From Hsuehochloa calcarea (taxonomy: Eukaryota > Streptophyta > Magnoliopsida > Poales > Poaceae), in the NCBI GenBank assembly GCA_036346395.1, contig CM070601.1, positions 15,621,763 to 15,685,762 on the forward strand: a stretch of 64,000 bases of DNA. Reading direction: 5' to 3'. The notes beneath the pieces were generated by a model. It searched no databases and was not told the DNA's origin. It saw nothing but the letters and a program-made list of their open reading frames with translations. Positions 32,621 through 44,154 of this stretch are shown here, piece by piece. A program made the position numbers and the translations under genes. Every line of letters starts with the position of its first letter. The first letter of the stretch is position 1.

Positions 32621-35305
32621 GAGAGGAGAGGGTTTCACCTCTTTCCACGCTACTACTTCTCCTTTATATCTTATAAATGTGCTCATTTCTCCTAGCATTA
32701 TTAAGAATTTAATCTCTGTTCGACGTTTCACTAGAGATAATATTTGCTCAATTGAGTTTGATCCTTATGGCTTCTCTATGAAGGATCTAGGAACCAAGAG
32801 AATCATCATGAGATCCAATAGTTTGGGTGAATTATACCATCTTTTTAACTCGGCCAGCACTGAATATGCTATGGTGGCATCTAATCATTCTATTTGCCTG
32901 TGGCATCGACGACTTGGTTATCCAAGCTGAAATACTCTTTCTGTTTTATCTCAACAATTTCCAAAATTTTGTTATAAAGTCGCTGGATCTTCTTCTGTTT
33001 GTGAGGCCTGTCAATTAGAAAGGCAACTACGGCTCCCTTTTTACATTTCCAATTACTTTACAACAATGCCCTTCCAAATTATTCATGACTATGATGTGCG
33101 GACCTCCCCAATAATAAGCTTTTCCGGCTACAAGTATTATTTGATTGTACTTGATGATTTCTCTCATTATTCGTGGTCATTTCCTATTCGCAATAAACCT
33201 GATGTCACTATCACATTACAAAGATTCTTTGCCTTTGCTTCCAGTCAATTTCATCTAACCATTCAAAGTGTTCAATGTGATAACCGTGGAGAATTTGTCA
33301 ACACTTCTCTTCGCGATTTCTTCTCTACTAACGGCATTTCCCACCGTCTTTCTTGCCCTCACACTTCACAACAAAATGGAAAAGCCGAGAGACTAATTCA
33401 CACCATCAACGACATCGTTCACACTCTTCTATTCCAAGCCCACATGCCTTCTCAATACTGGGTTAAGGTGCTCCACACAGCCACATACCTTCTCAACATT
33501 CGACCTTGCAAACCTATAAATTCTCACACACCCTTCTTCTACCTGTTCGGACAATCACGTGCCAGCTGCTCCACTCGGTCCAAACCGTTGTCCTTGGGAT
33601 CTTGCATCCAACCACCTGCGTCAGACATGGTTTCTCCACCTGCGTCGCGTGCCCCTCCAGGAGATTCTCCCTTCACCACTCTGGTGTTGTCAGCTCACAG
33701 TCCATGTCCCGCTCGCACGCCGTCTTCATCCATCTTCCACCCAAAGCAACGACCGTGCAACAACCAACTAATTTTCACCGCATGATCACAAGAGCCAAAT
33801 CTGGCTTCCGTATACCTAATATAAAATTCACTCTTGTCACCTCCACTTCCACAATTTCTCCTATTCCTTCGTCCTACCTTGCCGCACTTAAGGACCCTAA
33901 CTGGTACAATGCATTGCTTGATGGATATAATACTTTAATGCAGAATAACACTTGGTCTTTGGTTTCACGTCCTGTAGGTGTTAATATTGTGACATGAAAA
34001 TGGATCTTTCGCCATAAGAGATGCATTCTGATGAGTTTCTTGCTCGCTACAAGGCACGATGGGTGGTTCGCGGCTTCACCCTACAAGCTGGTGTGGACTA
34101 TGGGGAGACATTTAGCCCCATCGCTCGTGAAGCCAGCTACTATCCGGGTGGTTCTCAGTCTCGCTAACTCGCACTCTTGGCCCATCAATCAACTTGATGT
34201 TAAGAATGTGTTCTTACATGACCATCTTCAAGAAACGATATGTTGTCACCAACCTTCTGGGTTTGTAGACCCTACTCATTCCTCTCATGTTTGTCTTTTG
34301 AACAAATCTCTCTATGGTCTAAAACAAGCTCCACGAACTTGGTTTCATCGATTCACTGCATACTTGCTTTCTCTAGGATTCATCGCTTCCAAATCATATT
34401 CTTCTTTGTTCATCTACAATTAGGGTTGTAGCATTGCATATCTCATTTTAGACGTAGATGATATCATCCTTACGGTCAATACTACCACCTTTCTTCGCAC
34501 TATTATTACTTCCTTGCAGCGCGAATTCTCTATGACTGATCTTGGTGCTCTCCACCATTTTTTTGCCATCAATGTCCACACATCCAGCACTGGCCTTTTC
34601 TTGTCTCAACAACAATATGCTTATGACATCTTAGACACGCGCAACAAGTTATCAGCTCAATGTGGGCCGACAGTCCATGACCCTTCCCTTTAACATAGTT
34701 TAGCAGGTGCTTTGTAATATCTCACCCTTACTCGCCCTGATATTTCTTATGCTGTCCAACAAGTGTGTTTATTCATGCATGATCCTAGAGAACAACATTT
34801 CAATCTTATTAAACGTATCCTTCGATACGTCAACGACACATCTCATTTTGATCTACAATCCACAAGTCCAACTCTCTTGATCTCGTTGCATACTCCGATG
34901 CCGATTGGGTAGGGTGTCCTGGCACCCACAAATCTACACCGAGCTTTTGCATCTTTCTTGGTGACAACTTGATCTCTTCGTCATCTAAACGACAACATAC
35001 CATTTCTCGATCAAGCGTCGAGGTGGAATATCGCACAGTGGCACATTCGGTAGCAGAATCTTGTTGACTCCGACAACTTTTACATGAGCTACATCGCCCT
35101 CCTTCCAGAGCCACGATCGTGTACTGTGACAATGTGAGTGCTATGTATTTGTCGAGCAATCCGGTGCAGCACCAACGAACTAAGCACGTCGAAATTGACT
35201 TTCGTACGTGAAAGACTTGCACTCGGCCACGTCGCAGTTCGAAGACTTCAGGTTCAGCCTCGACATCCGCACAAGTAACGTTGTGGCTGTGGGTGGGTGG
35301 GGGGA
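32621..35305 (+). pseudogene. Copia pol (protease end, integrase, reverse transcriptase, RNase H), decayed
   Basis: Pieces run in Copia order. The protease/pre-integrase part has SIIKNLISVRRFTRDNICSI (about 32696) and LWHRRLGYPS (32901). The integrase core has YYLIVLDDFSHYSWSFPI (33138), CDNRGEFVNTSLRDFF and QQNGKAERLIHTINDIVHTL. Reverse transcriptase starts near 33880 (DPNWYNALLDGYNTLMQNNT) and has INQLDVKNVFLHDHLQE and SLYGLKQAPRTWFHRF. The catalytic box reads LDVDDIIL (about 34447), so the usual tyrosine of YVDD is changed. RNase H remnants run to about 35210. Stops and frameshifts occur throughout. A purine-rich tract (GGGTGGGTGGGGGGA, 35291-35305) directly precedes the 3' LTR and fits a polypurine tract. 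Confidence 0.85.
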
Positions 35306-36651
35306 TGAGTCTACTGATCCATCCGTTGCTCCTCAACAACCGGTACCACATCAAGCAGCCGTCCCTCTCCTTCGAATTGCATGCACCGGGTGTGACCGGT
35401 TCATATGCTATACGTGGCTGCATGCTAACAACCACACACTACTACAAAACAGGCTATAGAAGACGACTCATCACATACGGTTCTTTGAAACCGTTTGTGA
35501 TAAAATAATCACAGACGGTTCCAAGACGAGCCGTCTGTGATATGGAACTATCACAGATGGTTCGTGGTTAGAACCGTCTGTGATTTTAGATTTACAATGG
35601 CTTGGATTTTTACCTTGGTTTAGGAAGTAAGGAAAATTCCTAAACCATGGTAAAAATCAAAGCCATGGTAAATTCGAAGACGCTTATCACAGACGGCTTT
35701 TGTATAAAATCGTCTATGATACTTTTGATTTGTTGGGCGGAAAACAAAAATTTGCAATTAATGGGCGGGCTGCCGAAAATCTCATTATATTAACAGAGTC
35801 TTCCATCTCCTCCTTTGCCATCTCCATCTCCTCCTCTGTTATCTCCGTCTCGCCCTGACCTTGCGCTCCGGCCTCCCCCGAGCTCGTCGCCCGCGGCCTC
35901 CTCCATCTCACCCCAGCCTCGTCGTCGCCGGCCTCCCACGACCTCGTTGCCCCCGGCCTCCTCTACTTCGTCGCCCCGTCCTCCCCTGAGCTCGTCGCCC
36001 GCGGCCTCCTCTACTTCGTCGACCCGTCCTCCCCTAAGCTCGTCGCCCGCGGCCTCCTCTACCACGCCCCGGCCTCATCGTCGTCGACCTCCCACGACCT
36101 CGTCACCCCAGCCTCCCACGACCTCACTCTCTCTACTCCCCCCTTTTGCTCTGTGATGTGGATTAGTACTGTGATGTGTTAGTGCTCTGTGAATGGACTG
36201 AGTTGATGCTACTGTGATCTGGATGATACCGTGTTGTTTTTAGTGCTCTGTGAATGGATTGAGTTGATGCTACTATGATGTTGTGGCTATTGTGAAAAAG
36301 CTAACGAAAAGTTCAATCCGAAAATCCATATCAGATTCATTCGCGAGGCTCAGGAGGTTCCAAACGAAGTGAAAATCTATTTTTTTGTAATAGAAAAAGC
36401 TATCACAGACGGTTCTAAACAAGAACTATCTGTGATAATTACTATCACAGACGGTTCTTGTTCGAATCGCTTTGAAAATAGAAAATAGACGGTTCTATCA
36501 TGAACGCGGTTCTATTCAAAACCGTCTGTGATGATCTCATATCATCACAGACGCATAAATTCAAACGGTTCAAAAATCGCGTTGAGATTCAAACACCGTA
36601 CTATGTGATGATCTCATGTATAATCACTAGCTGTTGGTAATCAATATAGCA
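35306..36651 (+). repeat. Copia 3' LTR, split by a CACTA insertion
   Basis: TGAGTCTACTGATCC follows the polypurine tract. Shared blocks with the left copy include CACCGGGTGTGACCGGTTCA (35385) and, after the CACTA, GTTGGTAATCAATATAGCA (about 36633-36651). Sequence equivalent to about 45 bases of the left copy is missing at the CACTA junction, so the insertion was followed by a deletion. Confidence 0.65.
35437..36630 (+). mobile_element. Non-autonomous CACTA element in the Copia LTR
   Basis: The left end CACTACTACAAAACAGGC is intact and followed by subterminal motifs ATCACAGACGGTT (35455-35720). Similar motifs recur at 36405-36560. The expected right end is worn (TAATCACTAG near 36630), so the right border is approximate. 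The middle (35800-36160) is a Ser/Pro-coding-like repeat (CTCGTCGCCCGCGGCCTCC-type units) followed by a short tract with CTGTGATGTG repeats. No transposase is present. The order of repeats, spacer and GC-rich region resembles 5010-5480 of the larger CACTA, suggesting a common origin. Confidence 0.8.
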
Positions 36652-38525
36652 TAAATTACAATTTGCACGCCGTTTTGGTCAATGGCAACCGACGCCGCCC
36701 TACGTTAGCAAACCCAATAATGATACGGCCCCAATTACCATTGCCACTTTGCTGTGTGTTTCCAGTACACAATCCACAGGTAATATGTCACTAGCTTGAT
36801 GATGCTGATTTGTCACAAGAATGGAAGGAGAAACATGCTACGGCCAAGAGGGAGGCGAGGGAGAGGGAGGTCAAAGAGGAGTGAAACCAACCCTAGCTGC
36901 AGTGCACGCATGTCGCCGTGCCATGGCGCGCGTGGAAATTAATATTGCTGCATCCGAGCGCCTGGAGCAGAAGCCGTGCACTCGGTGCGCGTGGACGTAC
37001 AGCACTCGGTGCGCCTGGAGCAGAAGCCGCATAGCTTGCGCGCGCCGTGTAGGCCGTGTCCCGAGCGCCGTGTGATGCTAGGGAAAGGGAAGGTGCACGA
37101 GTTGAGCCAGGAGCTAGTGGGAGTCGGGCACGAGCGAGGAGGCCAGCCAAGTGCATGCGATGTCACGAGTTTTTTTGCCCGTGAGCCAGAAACGCATGGG
37201 GCCAGAGATGAGTACGAGCCAGGGATGCGTGCGGCCCAAGGAAAATCTCCATCCGCCGTGTATCTAGTCAGTATTTCGGACCCGCGAGAATGTGAGATGT
37301 AAACATGCCGGTATATTTCGGAAGTACGAGCTTTCCGGCTAGCTTCATGTGGATGTTGCATTCTAATCGAGTTTACCAATGTGAGCCTGATGATGAGGGC
37401 ACGACTAGGCTAGCTAGGAGAGAGGCTTGAAAAGCTGTCCTTTTTTATCCAAGAGATCGAGATGCAGCGCAAGGCGTTGATACTTGATCTAAACACTCTG
37501 TGTTATCATTGTGTTTGCTGTCTGTACCACGGTTTGGACCGTCTTGGCAAACCAAATGATGCGTGCATGGACGGAGTCACAGATTTCTAGGATGGGCCAA
37601 TTATATTCGTACAGAGCGGTGGGGTCCCCCTGCAAGAAAGCCTACAGTTTTCCACGACCAACGGATCTTGACATTTCATGTACGATGTTGCTATGCTTCC
37701 AAACCATCGTAATTAGTGAGACGCAAACAATGGTCTTTAGACGCACGACATATATATATATATATATCATACTGGTTAGTGAGCACAAAATATTTTAGAT
37801 TCAGCACTCTACCTGGCAGTATGTAGAGATTTTTTAAACTTAATTAGAAGATCGCGGTCGCTAGACGATAAGCGGGCAAAAAGATAAGCCTAACCCTTCA
37901 TTAGAGGTAACTGTCCTGTGAAACATTAGAGAAGAACCGACACGAGCCTAGATCATCGATTCCTCCAAGTCCAAGGTAAATATGGGTGGTATGTACTGAG
38001 ATTTCGATCGCCCAAGTACAGTTCCCAGATCATCACTCATCAGGGTAAAATGTTAGAGCCATGCATGGCCAATGATGACCCCCTTGCAAACTTTTTAGGA
38101 GTGTTGATTTTTACCAACTAACACTAATCAAATTGTACACTGGCTCTTATTAATTACTTGTGAAACTATAAGGTCCCTAAACATGCTAACATTAGTTTTG
38201 CCCTTCCTTTGTTTTATTTCAGTTAAGCTCCGCCGCTGGTGTTCTCATATGCGAGCGAACAGAATGCGACCAGTGTATCGTCATGAGCTGTTAGTGAGCT
38301 ACTAATATCATACGATCCGAGTATAATGCGTGTCGCTTTAGAGATTTTGAGTACAGCTTCTTGTCTTCTAATATGACCTTTTCATTGCCGTAGTACAAGG
38401 CGATGTGTAGATGCCACTCTGGACACCCTGCCATGCATTTCTTTTCGATTATACTCATCATTACGTCAGTACAGTCGAGCTGTAAACTCGCTGCAGAAAA
38501 TCTCCAGAAAACATGCAGGTCACAT
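36652..38525. other. Intergenic region, no gene recognised
   Basis: A GC-rich part (36890-37160) has open frames on both strands and a local duplication (GCCTGGAGCAGAAGCCG at about 36960 and 37012). A TA dinucleotide run lies at about 37750-37768. Nothing resembling a known family was seen. It probably consists of decayed transposon and unique sequence. Confidence 0.4.
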
Positions 38526-39139
38526 TGTGACGAACCGCATCATTTGCATCCTTGTTAACATAAAATATTTCTATTTCATTGCATCAAAATTTTTACAAGA
38601 ATTATTTTATAAGCATTTGTAATATTTTTGGCAGTAAGTAATTAAAACCTTAGTCTTCTTCTCTTCTTGCCTTCTGTAGTAGTAGCCTTCCTCGTCGCCT
38701 TGTCCTTTGAGCGTTCGCTCGTAAAGCCGTCTCGCGATCCGTTTTCCTCGCTCGGAAGGAAAATCAGCAATCGGTTAGTAATCGTAATGAGAGCATTTTC
38801 GTGAGCAGTAGTGTATAGAAGTTAGAGTGTAGAGAGTGTCCGTCAGATTTTCCGAAGTGCAGTAGAGTATCCAAAGTAACCTGAGTAGTCGATCCCTTGA
38901 CCATCAAGATCCCCAGACCAACCGGAGTTAGTCGGCCCCTTGATCGTCAAGATGTCCTGACCACCCAAGATCTTTCGGCATCTGTCACTTTCGTGGGTCT
39001 CATCATCCGGCATTGTTAGAACCCAACACCCACTATTTGCAATTGCCGAAACCCCAATAAAAGCCCTCATTGCATATCCCAGTGAACCACACCCTCAGTC
39101 AAGCGTCACCGGGTGCGAAAACCATTTCCAGAGCCCTCT

Positions 39140-39435
39140 CTCGCAGTGCATCTCCCCTGGCCGAGCCTCACCAGCACAATGAAGTGCAGCTCCCCTGGCC
39201 GAGCCCACACAGAGCAGCTAGCAAATGCATTCCCCCCAAGCAGTAGCAAGTGCATCCCCAAAGAAAGCACCAAAGAATAAGCAATGCATCCCCCAAGCAG
39301 CAAAGAAGAACAAAGACCCAAATTCTTTCCCCCAGCAGTAAGCAAGTGCATTCCCCCTCGCAGAGCCAGCAAATGCATCTCCCCTGAAAAGCCAAAAGTG
39401 CATCCCCCCTGAAAGCCAGCAGCACAAGATCATCC
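39140..39435 (-). repeat. Array of short GCAAGTGCATCCCCC-like motifs
   Basis: About eight copies of a motif near CAAGTGCATCCCCC occur at irregular 25-55-base spacing, mixed with AGCAGCAA tracts. On the minus strand they encode repeated GMHLL. The array lies in the 5' part of LTR copy B. It is probably a decayed minisatellite. Confidence 0.6.
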
Positions 39436-40544
39436 CTCCAGCAGAGCCAGCAAGCCAGCACAAGTTTTTCGACCCACTGCCATTCTCCCCTCCTCCCACC
39501 TTTCCCAGCTGAAGGCCAGCAGCAGCAGCAAGGAGCCACCAGTCCAGCAGCCGCAACCAGGCAGCCAAGGAATCGGAGAGAAGAGGAGAGCACCAGCTCA
39601 GGGCCAGCACTACCACCCTCTTCTCCCAACCCAGATTTCAGCAAGAGGTAAACCCAGCACCCATCAGTATGCACTGCACACCATGCACATAACCCACACC
39701 ATCACCAGATCTCAGTAGGATCAGCATGTAGCTCCCTGTTCATATCATCGCAGAGCAGGGGAGGGAGAGGGTTAGAGCAGGAGGGGCATGGGTCGGCGGC
39801 CGCACGCCGAGCCGGGGAAGGAGCAGGAGGCGGCATGTGGGCCGTAGGAAGTAGAGCGTCGGGGTAGGGGACCGGATCCACCGAGGGTAGACCAGATCCA
39901 GGCTGGAGAGCCCAGGGTGGTGGATCGGGCCAGGAGCAGCCCAGAGCACCGGGAGTAGTGGTGCGCCGGGGCCGGGCCGCGCCGAACGAAGCGGAGCGAA
40001 GTCGGAGCGGCGGAGGAGGCGCAGGGAGCCCAGCTGGAGGGAGGCGGGCTGATAGGAAGCGACAGCGGCCATGGGCCGAGGGCGCAGCTGGATCTGGGCC
40101 ACCGAGAGAAGGGAGAACCGAGAGAGGGAGGAGGGCGGGCCGGCCGGACCTGCGAGCTGAGCGGTTGGCGGCCGGGAGGCCGAGCCGGCCGGCCGGAGAG
40201 CTCACCGAGCCGCGGACCTAGACGAGGGGATCGCCGCCAGGCCGTGGCCGGGGGGAAGCCAGAGGGGGGGCGGCGGCGTTGGGTGCGTGGGAAGAGCAAT
40301 GGTGGAACCAATGAGCCGAGGAGGAGCAGGCTCGGGCGGAAGCCGAGGCGGCGCCCGATGGTGGAGGGGCCGACGGGGGCCGGGGAGGCGGCCGGATGGA
40401 GGGCGACGGCGCCAAGAGTGGAGAGAGGGAGAGCCGGCCAAGTGAGAGAGAAGAGAGTGGTTTTGGAGGAAGAAGTGGTGAATGGATGCGCCTGGGGTGT
40501 GTCGGCCGAAGGGCTAAGAGAGAGAGAGAGATGGAGAGAGAGAT

Positions 40545-40790
40545 GATTAGGATTAGGGGGGTATAGTTAGCCGGTTAGGGTTAGGGGTTAGTTTAGTAGC
40601 TAGGGTTAGGATTAGGGGGTTGAGTTAGTAGTTAGGTAGGTAATTAGGGGTTTAGTCGGTTTGGTTAGGGTTTAGTTGGTTAGGTTAGATTAGGGGTAGG
40701 GTTAGTTACTTTAGTAGTGATTAGCGTAGTAGGTAAATAGGTGATTAGAGATTAGAGTTGGAAATTAGGTGTATAATTTTTGGGTATAGG
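40545..40790 (+). repeat. Degenerate GGTTAGGG/GGTTAG tract
   Basis: The strand is G/T/A-rich, with many units of GGTTAGG, GGTTAGGGTTAGG and TTAGTAG. It resembles degenerate plant telomere repeats (TTTAGGG) but is irregular and lies inside an LTR. Runs of GGG may allow G-quadruplexes. It is most simply low-complexity sequence downstream of an AGAG repeat (40520-40545). Confidence 0.7.
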
Positions 40791-42001
40791 AGATTTAGGA
40801 ATCGGTATAGCTCGTGTAGATTTTTGTAGGCGTAGCTGAGTGTAAGATCGAGTAGTAATTTGTGTCGAGTGTAGAACGCGAGTTCGGCGATGTCGGCAGT
40901 AGATCAGATTTAATCGTAGGACGATTTTTAGCGGGAGAGTGCTAACTGGGTCGGGTTCTGAAAAGTTTTATTAAATTAAAATTTGCTAACATAGGAGTTG
41001 TATTAGCATTTTATGTGCCTACTACCACTCAAACTCAAGTAAGTATTTATTTATATATTATTCGTGTTGCCGCTTTGCTACAGAGGGCAAACCAGTGCCG
41101 ACAGAGGAAGCTGATCAGAGACTCGTCATCGCCGACCTTTCCTACAACTCCAAAGGCAAGCTATCCTCTTGAACATAAATATAGTTATGTTAAATGTAAA
41201 CCGTATATTGCTCTATCATATATGTATTGCATCAAAACTATTTCTCAAAATCAAATTGGTTTGAGATGATGAGAAAGATAAGGGAACAGAGATGATGAGA
41301 TGAGATGAGATGAGAATGAGAATTACTAGGTGGGTAAAGGGGGCCCTGGCAGGGGAAACGAGACGATGATGATGATGATGATGGTAAGAGGTGAGACCCC
41401 TTTACATATGGTTATAATATAGGGACTAACAAAACTCTTACTCGGTCGGGAGCTGTAATTCAGTGCCAACTATTTTCTCGTTTCGACGGGCAGAAAATGC
41501 TACCTTGTTACGTAATTAAGTTCTCCACAACGGGTCACATTGGAATATTGGGCACGGAAGAGAGCCGCCCCAAGGTGGAGTGTTGGGTACGGACGAGAGC
41601 CGCCTCAACCAATATTACTAGAACTCGGTGTGTAACGAGGTCAGCACCGTGACTAAATCAACACCGACGAAAAGTAATGGGTGGAGACATAATCACGTAA
41701 CCTGGAAAACGTTTTGTATTCTGAACTTGAAGTCGCATCAAAGGAAATGCGATGTACCTAGCTCAGAGAGAGTTCAGAGTAGCTATGGGTAAAGTGGTAC
41801 AAGCCTGCGCAGTGCTACATCAAATCATGAATTCATGCCAGTCTCCTGGATTGGAGTCTACGGGAACCGCTAGGGGTCTTTCTTCTTTCCGAGTGACTAG
41901 TAATGTTTTCAGAATTAAAATTGCCATCTAATGTTTCAATGTGTATTTTCAGAAAGAGATAATTTTAGAATATGTGATAAAGACCAGAGATCAGTCATGC
42001 A

Positions 42002-42208
42002 GTGCATCTTTTGCTATTAATGCTTACTGAGTACTTTTGTACTCAATCTTGTCAGTATTCTCCTTTGTTAGATCCTAGTCCGGCCGGGAGCTATCCCGAG
42101 TGGGACGAAGGACTTGCAGGTATCGATGCAGCAGCAGCAGGAGGAGAAGGCACCGACTGCGAGGACCTAAGCGAGATGGGCGCCATCTTTGACTCGTGGG
42201 ACGAGTAG
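42002..42208 (+). CDS. Small ORF in long LTR copy B, conserved with copy A
   Basis: The 68-residue frame contains LLDPSPAGSYPEWDEGLAG, an Ala/Gly-rich middle and the end AIFDSWDE. It is the counterpart of 29478-29663. The stop after the acidic, tryptophan-containing end is at the same place in both copies. Function unknown; conservation could also reflect a nucleotide-level constraint in the LTR such as an RNA signal. Confidence 0.35.
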   Translation: MHLLLLMLTEYFCTQSCQYSPLLDPSPAGSYPEWDEGLAGIDAAAAGGEGTDCEDLSEMGAIFDSWDE

Positions 42209-42466
42209 AAGGGCGGTACTCCAGAGCAGACTCTAGAAGCGGAGAAGCTCCCTTCTGTGTTTGTGTAGTAGTTGTATTAAGAACCCTAACCTTGTGTGGC
42301 TTCTACTGTGATAAAGATGTACATTTTCTATCTTATTGTTTTGCTGTGCAACTCTAATAAAAAAGAGTTGTTATTCGTCGGAGCGGTGTTCTACTGGATA
42401 GACGAATAGTAATCTGTGTGCCTAAATGTAATTACCTTAGAAGTAATGATATGGAACATCACACAG

Positions 42467-42780
42467 ATCATCACTCAGTCTGCGTATGCAGCAGGTGCAG
42501 TAATGAGCAAAAAATACGCTGCCAGCTACGGAGTAGCATGTCCTTTTCAAAGCAGAACATGCCATCTAGTATCAGAACAAGTAGATCTCATATGTTATAT
42601 ATATTGTGTGGGTGTTTTGAGAGGAGGGAGATTGTTGTTACTAGTAAATAAGTAGAGGTGAAATGTGTGGTGACTTTCCTTCAAACAAAATGTATGGTGA
42701 GTGCAGGTCCTAATATTTTCAGGGGGTTAGTCCACTCTCCGTAGCGACCCAATAAAATGAGGAAATTATTTTTTAAAAAG
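42467..42780. other. Short intergenic stretch, nothing recognised
   Basis: This lies between LTR copy B and a foldback element. No coding similarity or repeat was seen. Confidence 0.4.
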
Positions 42781-43399
42781 AGTAAATTTCGCAAAACTAC
42801 ATGTTTGTGGTGTAAATTATAAGAAAACTACAGGTTTGGCATCTGTTTCACAAAACTACACATTTTAGGAAACCTTGTATCACAAAACTACAGGTTTTAG
42901 TTTGGACCGTTTCCTGTAACATGTCGGACAGACTAGGCCCGCCTACTAGCCTCACACGCCCGCCTGTCTCCTTCAGCCGACGCCACGTCACATGGCACGT
43001 GGTGTGGTACCATGTGACGTCGTGTCTATACAAATTCTCCAGAAAAGATCAAATCAAATTGATAAAGAGCAACCTTACCAATTCCTTAGAAATCAAAACA
43101 CAAACATGAAAATCATTCAAACATGAAAATTAACTTGCCCAAAGCCACATTTGCATAGAAAGGCCACAAAACATTTTCATAAAAAGGCCACATCACGTAC
43201 CATCTAACGTGGTGTGACAGTGGTGTTGGTTAAACGAGACAGGTGGGCTCGTGAGTTTGGTAGGTGGGTCCAATCTGTTAGATTTGTAGTTTTGTGACAT
43301 AATGTTTTCTAAAATCTTTGGTTCTGTGAAATAGCTGCTAAAACATATAAATTTGTAATAGTTTTTTTACAATAAATATGTAGTTTCGCAAAATTTACT
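42781..43399. mobile_element. Foldback/MITE-like element with AGTAAATTT...AAATTTACT ends
   Basis: The left end AGTAAATTTCGCAAAACTAC is matched in inverse by the right end TAGTTTCGCAAAATTTACT. Within the left arm the phrase CAAAACTACA recurs three more times. There is no transposase. Target duplicates could not be settled because the flanks are A-rich. The internal part carries CACGTGGTGTGGTACCATG, which can fold on itself. It resembles MULE-type non-autonomous elements of grasses, but the class is uncertain. Confidence 0.6.
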
Positions 43400-44150
43400 T
43401 AAAAGACAGAGAGAACATTGTAACAAGTTGAAGAAATATAGTCTGTCGCATCACTGTGTATCTTCTTGTCTATTTCTGTCTCTCATCGCTAGGCTACATA
43501 ATGCTGACATGCTGTCGACATGTTTCTTCATCCTGCAGGTCCGTGTACCAAGGGCAAGAGTACCATATACGGGTTTATTTATAGAGGTAAAAATATCGTA
43601 GCCGTGACATGGCAAACGTACCTACGACTATGTCAGTCATGAGTGATAGCACAACTATTTTTTCAAGGAAATGGCAAGAAGGTTATTAACTTTAGTCTTC
43701 GATCGCCGTTAGGATCCGGCAGGTTCACTGGTAGATTAGCTTCGGTTCACTCGTATACTAGGAATAAGCAACATTATATAGATCGAAGAAAACAATACAT
43801 GCCAACGGTCAGTCGTCACACATGCATATGCGTGACAATGTGACATAGGAACAGTGTATGTGTGGTGTGCTTGCGGATAATATGTACCTACATCCTTGTA
43901 ATGGAGGAAAAAGAAGACTAGACACACTTAGAGTTTTTTTTCAGATGTGACACGATTGATGTGTGAATTAACAAAAATAATATTTTCTCTTAATCAATAG
44001 TAAAAATATCACCACGGACAAGCGGGGACGCGATACGTGGTTTGTCCGTACCCCTGGGCCCAAACATGCCTCCATCGTGCTCCTGGGGTGAGGAAATACC
44101 CCCATCCGGCCCCTAGGGGCGCAGATTCTCTCTCCTCCAGAAAAGTCTTT
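43400..44150. other. Intergenic region, no gene seen
   Basis: AT-rich unique sequence with scattered short frames (43643-43843 plus, 43736-43927 minus). None shows a family motif. A stretch at 44020-44130 with CGGGGACGCG and CCCCTGGGCC is more GC-rich but also unassigned. Confidence 0.4.
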
Positions 44151-44154
44151 TTTG

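Larger units (their letters stand above)
25806..36651 (+). mobile_element. Rearranged Copia element with an inverted gag-protease part and nested insertions
   Basis: Two LTR-like pieces in plus orientation bound the region: 25806-25941 and 35306-36651. They share TGAG..TACT starts, CACCGGGTGTGACCGGTTCA and an end near GTTGGTAATCAATATA. Between them, protease and gag are on the minus strand (25942-26139, 29919-31229, 32520-32620), while protease through RNase H is on the plus strand (32621-35305). The part around HTTTTPFHLNNV (minus) and FHATTSPLYLINV (plus) occurs in both, so a simple inversion of one element does not explain it. Two solo LTRs (26140-29918 and 31230-32519) and a CACTA (35437 to about 36630) are inserted. 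I did not find a matching target duplicate for the whole, so it could also be two related copies. Confidence 0.6.
38526..42461 (+). mobile_element. 3.9-kb solo LTR, copy B, related to the LTR at 26140-29918
   Basis: The proposed start TGTGACGAACCGC and end GGAACATCA are flanked by CACAT (38521-38525) and CACAG (42462-42466), alike at four of five bases. The 3' 1.5 kb aligns in order with copy A: GAACATAAATATAGTTATG, CCCTTTACATATGGTTATAATAT, the small ORF, and TATTCGTCGGAGCGGTGTTC. The 5' half is more divergent and contains a GCATCCCCC-type repeat array (39140-39430), a very GC-rich part (39480-40440) and a degenerate GGTTAG tract (40550-40780). Long minus-strand frames in the GC-rich part show only compositional bias. 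No pol domain is present. Confidence 0.65.

Noticed and set aside
39702..40441. Long Pro/Arg-rich minus-strand frames in LTR copy B
   Set aside because: All three frames are open over much of the stretch because of high GC content; no family motif and no counterpart frame in copy A.
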